From Verrucomicrobiota bacterium (GTDB taxonomy: Bacteria > Verrucomicrobiota > Verrucomicrobiia > Limisphaerales > AV2), in contig QHOP01000399.1 of assembly GCA_003219345.1 (NCBI GenBank), positions 1-7,199 of the forward strand: a stretch of DNA of 7,199 nucleotides, in the 5' to 3' direction. The position numbers and the translations under genes were made by a program. Positions 5,439 through 7,199 of the stretch are shown here, one piece after another; the first letter of the stretch is position 1, and every line of letters starts with the position of its first letter. Under the pieces are notes generated by a model. That model worked only from the letters and a program-made list of their open reading frames with translations. It did not search any database and had not been told where the DNA came from.

Positions 5439-6265
5439 ACCCAAAGACGGAATTGCCGATCGGCATTTTTGATTCCGGCATCGGCGGCCTGACCGTTGTG
5501 CGCCAGATTCATCGCGCGCTCCCGCGCGAAGACCTGGTCTATCTGGGCGACACCGCGCGCGTGCCTTACGGGACAAAATCGCCCGGCACCGTCGTGCGTT
5601 TTGCCTGTGAGGACACCCAGTTTTTAATTCAGCAAAATGTCAAAGCGGTGGTGGTGGCTTGCAACACCGTTTCCGCGTGGGCCCTGCCAACGTTAGAACG
5701 CAAATTTGGCGTGCCGATTTTCGGTGTCATCATTCCCGGCGCGCAAGCGGCTTTGAAGAGAACAAAAAATCGTCGCATCGGGATCATCGGCACGGCGGCT
5801 ACCGTTCGCAGCCAGGCCTACAGTCGCACGATTCTGGCGCGCGATGACGCGGCAAGAGTTTTCGCTCGCGCCTGTCCATTATTGGTCCCGTTGGTCGAAG
5901 AAGGCTGGACGAACCAGAAAGTGACATTGGCTGTTCTGCGTTGCTACCTTTCGCCGCTCTTGCGTCGTGGCATCGACACGCTGGTGCTCGGCTGCACGCA
6001 TTACCCGCTTTTGAAGAGAGCGATTCGCGCCGTCACCGGCAACGAGGTGGCGTTGGTGGATTCAGCGGAAAGTTGCGCGCAATTTTTGAACGAACGCTTG
6101 CAGAGCACGAAGCTGCTCAACCAGGGCCGGCGACGCCCCGGCGTCATTCAACCGTTCGTCACCGACGAAGTGGAGCGTTTCGACGAACTGGCCAGACGCT
6201 TTCTCGGCGTGCCGACCGAACCGGCGTGGAAGGTGGATGTGCCGGGAATTTGCGCTCCACCGTAG
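5435..6265 (+). CDS. murI: Glutamate racemase
   Basis: A 276-residue cytoplasmic enzyme converting L-glutamate to D-glutamate for peptidoglycan precursors, independent of cofactors. GIFDSGIGGLTVV (10-22) carries Asp13 and Ser14. VACNTVSAWALP (75-86) has catalytic Cys76, and LGCTHYPLL (185-193) has catalytic Cys187 with His189. YLGDTARVPYGTKSP (36-50) and CPLLVPLVEEG (147-157) are further family motifs. Length is normal. The ATG at 5435 overlaps the amidase stop as ATGA, and GGTGGAG just upstream can act as a close Shine-Dalgarno. The last residues, about 265 onward (WKVDVPGICAPP), are outside the conserved fold. Pairing with a peptidoglycan amidase fits cell-wall growth or turnover. Confidence 0.96.
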   Translation: MNPKTELPIGIFDSGIGGLTVVRQIHRALPREDLVYLGDTARVPYGTKSPGTVVRFACEDTQFLIQQNVKAVVVACNTVSAWALPTLERKFGVPIFGVIIPGAQAALKRTKNRRIGIIGTAATVRSQAYSRTILARDDAARVFARACPLLVPLVEEGWTNQKVTLAVLRCYLSPLLRRGIDTLVLGCTHYPLLKRAIRAVTGNEVALVDSAESCAQFLNERLQSTKLLNQGRRRPGVIQPFVTDEVERFDELARRFLGVPTEPAWKVDVPGICAPP

Positions 6266-6289
6266 CCGCCGACACGAGGAGGATCCAGC

Positions 6290-6294
6290 GGAGG
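6290..6294 (+). promoter_or_regulatory. GGAGG Shine-Dalgarno-like site before an upstream in-frame ATG (6300)
   Basis: GGAGG is followed by five bases and then ATG at 6300-6302, in frame with the adenosyltransferase gene. A second GGAGGA lies at 6278-6283. If used, this start would add 33 Arg-rich residues before the family N-terminus. It is the only strong ribosome-binding site near this gene. Confidence 0.4.
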
Positions 6295-6306
6295 TTCCCA
6301 TGTTTT

Positions 6307-6339
6307 CCGCCCGGTTCCCCCGGCGGCCGGGTAAGGCGG
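6307..6339. repeat. G+C-rich inverted repeat between murI and the adenosyltransferase gene
   Basis: CCGCC (6307-6311) pairs with GGCGG (6335-6339), and the sequence between contains further self-complementary CCGG-type runs. The result could be a strong RNA hairpin after murI. No T-run follows, so it is not a standard intrinsic terminator. Confidence 0.4.
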
Positions 6340-6353
6340 ACACGAGCATCTCA

Positions 6354-6388
6354 ATTCGCGCTTTACGTTTCACGTTCCGCATCTCACT
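6354..6388 (+). repeat. Degenerate 7-base periodic array in the adenosyltransferase leader
   Basis: Five consecutive 7-base units can be read: ATTCGCG, CTTTACG, TTTCACG, TTCCGCA, TCTCACT. They share a loose pattern of pyrimidines followed by a YRCG-like end. The array ends 10 bases before the ATG at 6399. It is weaker than the GTTCAAA arrays at 2656-2683 and 3112-3139, and its sequence is different. Confidence 0.4.
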
Positions 6389-6398
6389 TTTGGGCCGC

Positions 6399-6941
6399 AT
6401 GAGCATCGTCACAAAAACCGGAGACGCGGGCACCACCGGACTGATGTATGACCGCCGCGTGTCGAAGTCCCATCCTCGCGTCGAAGCTTACGGAAGTGTG
6501 GACGAGTTGAGCACCGCGCTCGGCCTGGCTCGCGCGACGGCAGAACACGCGTTCATTCACGACAACCTGCAGGGTATTCAAAAGGACCTCGTGACGTTGA
6601 TGGGGGAGTTGGCCACGGGGTTTGAGGATTTGCCTCGATACGTCAAAGACGGTTACTCGCTTGTGACGGCAGAGTTGACGCACAGGCTGGAGAAATTGGT
6701 GCGTGAAATTGAATCGCAAAACATTAGCTGTCATGGCTGGGCCACACCGGGTGCCACCGTGAATTCGGCTGCGCTCGATGCGGCGCGCTCCACTTGCCGG
6801 CGGGCTGAACGGCGCGTTTGCGCGCTGCAGGAGACCCATCAACTGCAAAACGCCGAGATCATCGTGTATCTGAACCGTCTCAGCGATTTGTTGTGGCTTT
6901 TCGCGCGCTGGGTGGAATCAAAGCAGTCGCCGGACGAATGA
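6399..6941 (+). CDS. Cob(I)alamin adenosyltransferase, PduO type
   Basis: A 180-residue enzyme of the PduO/MMAB family that transfers the adenosyl group of ATP to cob(I)alamin, giving adenosylcobalamin (coenzyme B12). TKTGDAGTTGL (5-15) is the N-terminal ATP-binding motif and YGSVDELS (31-38) the next conserved motif. CRRAER (133-138) and YLNRLSDLLWLFAR (157-170) are the C-terminal signature. The segment usually reading F-x-L-PGG is here WATPGATVNSAALDAAR (114-130), a variant without the GG pair. The ATG at 6399 gives the standard family start but lacks a Shine-Dalgarno. An in-frame ATG at 6300 with GGAGG would add 33 residues that have no family counterpart. No other cobalamin genes or B12-dependent enzymes are in view. 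It lies 133 bases after murI on the same strand. Confidence 0.93.
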   Translation: MSIVTKTGDAGTTGLMYDRRVSKSHPRVEAYGSVDELSTALGLARATAEHAFIHDNLQGIQKDLVTLMGELATGFEDLPRYVKDGYSLVTAELTHRLEKLVREIESQNISCHGWATPGATVNSAALDAARSTCRRAERRVCALQETHQLQNAEIIVYLNRLSDLLWLFARWVESKQSPDE

Positions 6942-6949
6942 TCGACGAA

Positions 6950-6973
6950 CTTTTGTTGCATATGCAACAAAAG
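6950..6973. repeat. Perfect 24-base palindrome after the adenosyltransferase gene
   Basis: The left half CTTTTGTTGCAT (6950-6961) is exactly mirrored by ATGCAACAAAAG (6962-6973), centred on CATATG. As RNA it could form a 10-base-pair stem with an AUAU loop, 8 bases after the TGA stop, and so protect or end the transcript. The lack of a T-run after the stem argues against a standard terminator. As DNA it has the symmetry of a binding site for a dimeric protein. The half-site TTTGTTGCA also occurs at 4282-4290 in the gltA leader. Confidence 0.7.
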
Positions 6974-7041
6974 GTTGTAGGCGCAGGAAAGGGGCCTTAG
7001 TTACAGTTAGGACTCTTCGTTCTTTAGACATTCGGGAAACC

Positions 7042-7058
7042 TCCCGGCTATGCCGGGA
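7042..7058. repeat. Left-end hairpin of the IS200-type element
   Basis: TCCCGGC (7042-7048), a TAT loop and GCCGGGA (7052-7058) form a perfect 7-base-pair hairpin. Subterminal hairpins of this kind are recognised by the TnpA (Y1) transposase in IS200/IS605 elements. Confidence 0.7.
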
Positions 7059-7059
7059 A

Positions 7060-7129
7060 GACTCCCAGAGTTTGACAGCTCCGGGAGTCGCTTGAGAATC
7101 CGTGTTGTGAACCGCTCAAGGTCAACAAC
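7060..7129 (+). promoter_or_regulatory. Structured leader of tnpA (nested hairpins near the ribosome-binding site)
   Basis: GACTCCC (7060-7066) pairs with GGGAGTC (7083-7089), with GAG/CTC extending the stem inside. GTTGT (7104-7108) pairs with ACAAC (7125-7129), with an inner ACC/GGT stem. CTTGAG (7091-7096) can also pair with CTCAAG at 7136-7141, next to the Shine-Dalgarno, closing around the second hairpin. In Salmonella IS200 a leader stem-loop is known to limit transposase translation, and the same role is likely here. Confidence 0.55.
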
Positions 7130-7130
7130 C

Positions 7131-7135
7131 GGAGA
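7131..7135 (+). promoter_or_regulatory. Shine-Dalgarno GGAGA for tnpA
   Basis: GGAGA lies 8 bases before the ATG at 7144. It supports this start and can be partly hidden by the leader pairing of 7091-7096 with 7136-7141. Confidence 0.65.
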
Positions 7136-7143
7136 CTCAAGAA

Positions 7144-7199
7144 ATGAACGAATATGAAAGTCTTAATCACACAAAATGGGAATGCAAATACCATGTGGT
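7144..7199 (+). CDS. tnpA: IS200/IS605-family transposase TnpA, 5' end only
   Basis: Eighteen full codons are visible before the window ends: MNEYESLNHTKWECKYHV, and the next two bases fit Val. This is the hallmark N-terminus of IS200-type Y1 transposases (E-Y-x-S-L-x-H-T-K-W-x-C-K-Y-H-V-V). These are single-domain HUH enzymes of about 140-150 residues that cut and rejoin single-stranded DNA through one tyrosine. The HUH motif and the tyrosine lie beyond the edge, so whether the gene is intact cannot be judged. The ATG is supported by GGAGA 8 bases upstream. Confidence 0.92.
   Translation, partial: MNEYESLNHTKWECKYHV

Larger units (their letters stand above)
7042..7199 (+). mobile_element. 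IS200-type (IS200/IS605 family) insertion sequence, left part only
   Basis: The start of an IS200-like tnpA gene is preceded by about 100 bases with several hairpins, as is usual at the left end of these single-strand-transposing elements. The exact tip cannot be fixed: it lies upstream of the hairpin at 7042-7058, possibly between about 6990 and 7040. The right end is beyond the window. These elements make no target-site duplication and have no terminal inverted repeats, so only comparison with an empty site would define the edge. Confidence 0.8.

Overview
This window looks like chromosomal DNA of a G+C-rich environmental bacterium. The Verrucomicrobiota (Pedosphaera/Limisphaerales-like) is my best guess. 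That guess rests on the mix of gene families, the scarcity of Shine-Dalgarno sequences and the GTTCAAA heptad arrays around a four-helix-bundle gene. It is an inference, not something a marker gene here proves.

Layout: two gene blocks diverge from a 174-base spacer (4281-4454). The leftward (minus) block reads gltA (citrate synthase), a four-helix-bundle (S23/TIGR02436-type) gene, sucC (succinyl-CoA synthetase beta), a retropepsin-like aspartyl protease, a small lipoprotein, and a VOC/glyoxalase-fold protein cut by the left edge. Apart from the four-helix-bundle insert, the spacings are 12-20 bases, so the block could be one transcript. The rightward (plus) block reads a secreted N-acetylmuramoyl-L-alanine amidase, murI (glutamate racemase, overlapping the amidase by 4 bases), and a PduO-type cob(I)alamin adenosyltransferase after a 133-base spacer. 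A 24-base perfect palindrome follows the adenosyltransferase stop. The right edge then enters an IS200-type insertion sequence, with its end hairpin, a structured leader and the first 18 codons of tnpA.

Function: gltA and sucC are TCA-cycle enzymes; sucD, the usual partner of sucC, is not next to it. The amidase and MurI both act on peptidoglycan, one cutting it and one supplying D-glutamate.

The most interesting structures are two. First, the four-helix-bundle gene sits inside a neat 485-base unit bounded by inverted arrays of four 7-base repeats, flanked by a 6-base direct repeat (CGCAGA). Removing it restores a tight 14-base gltA-sucC spacer, so it looks like an insertion into an operon. 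Second, the last 16 residues of the aspartyl protease match the C-terminal region of SucC just upstream (10 of 16 identical). This suggests that a copy of the sucC 3' end lies on the far side of the protease gene.
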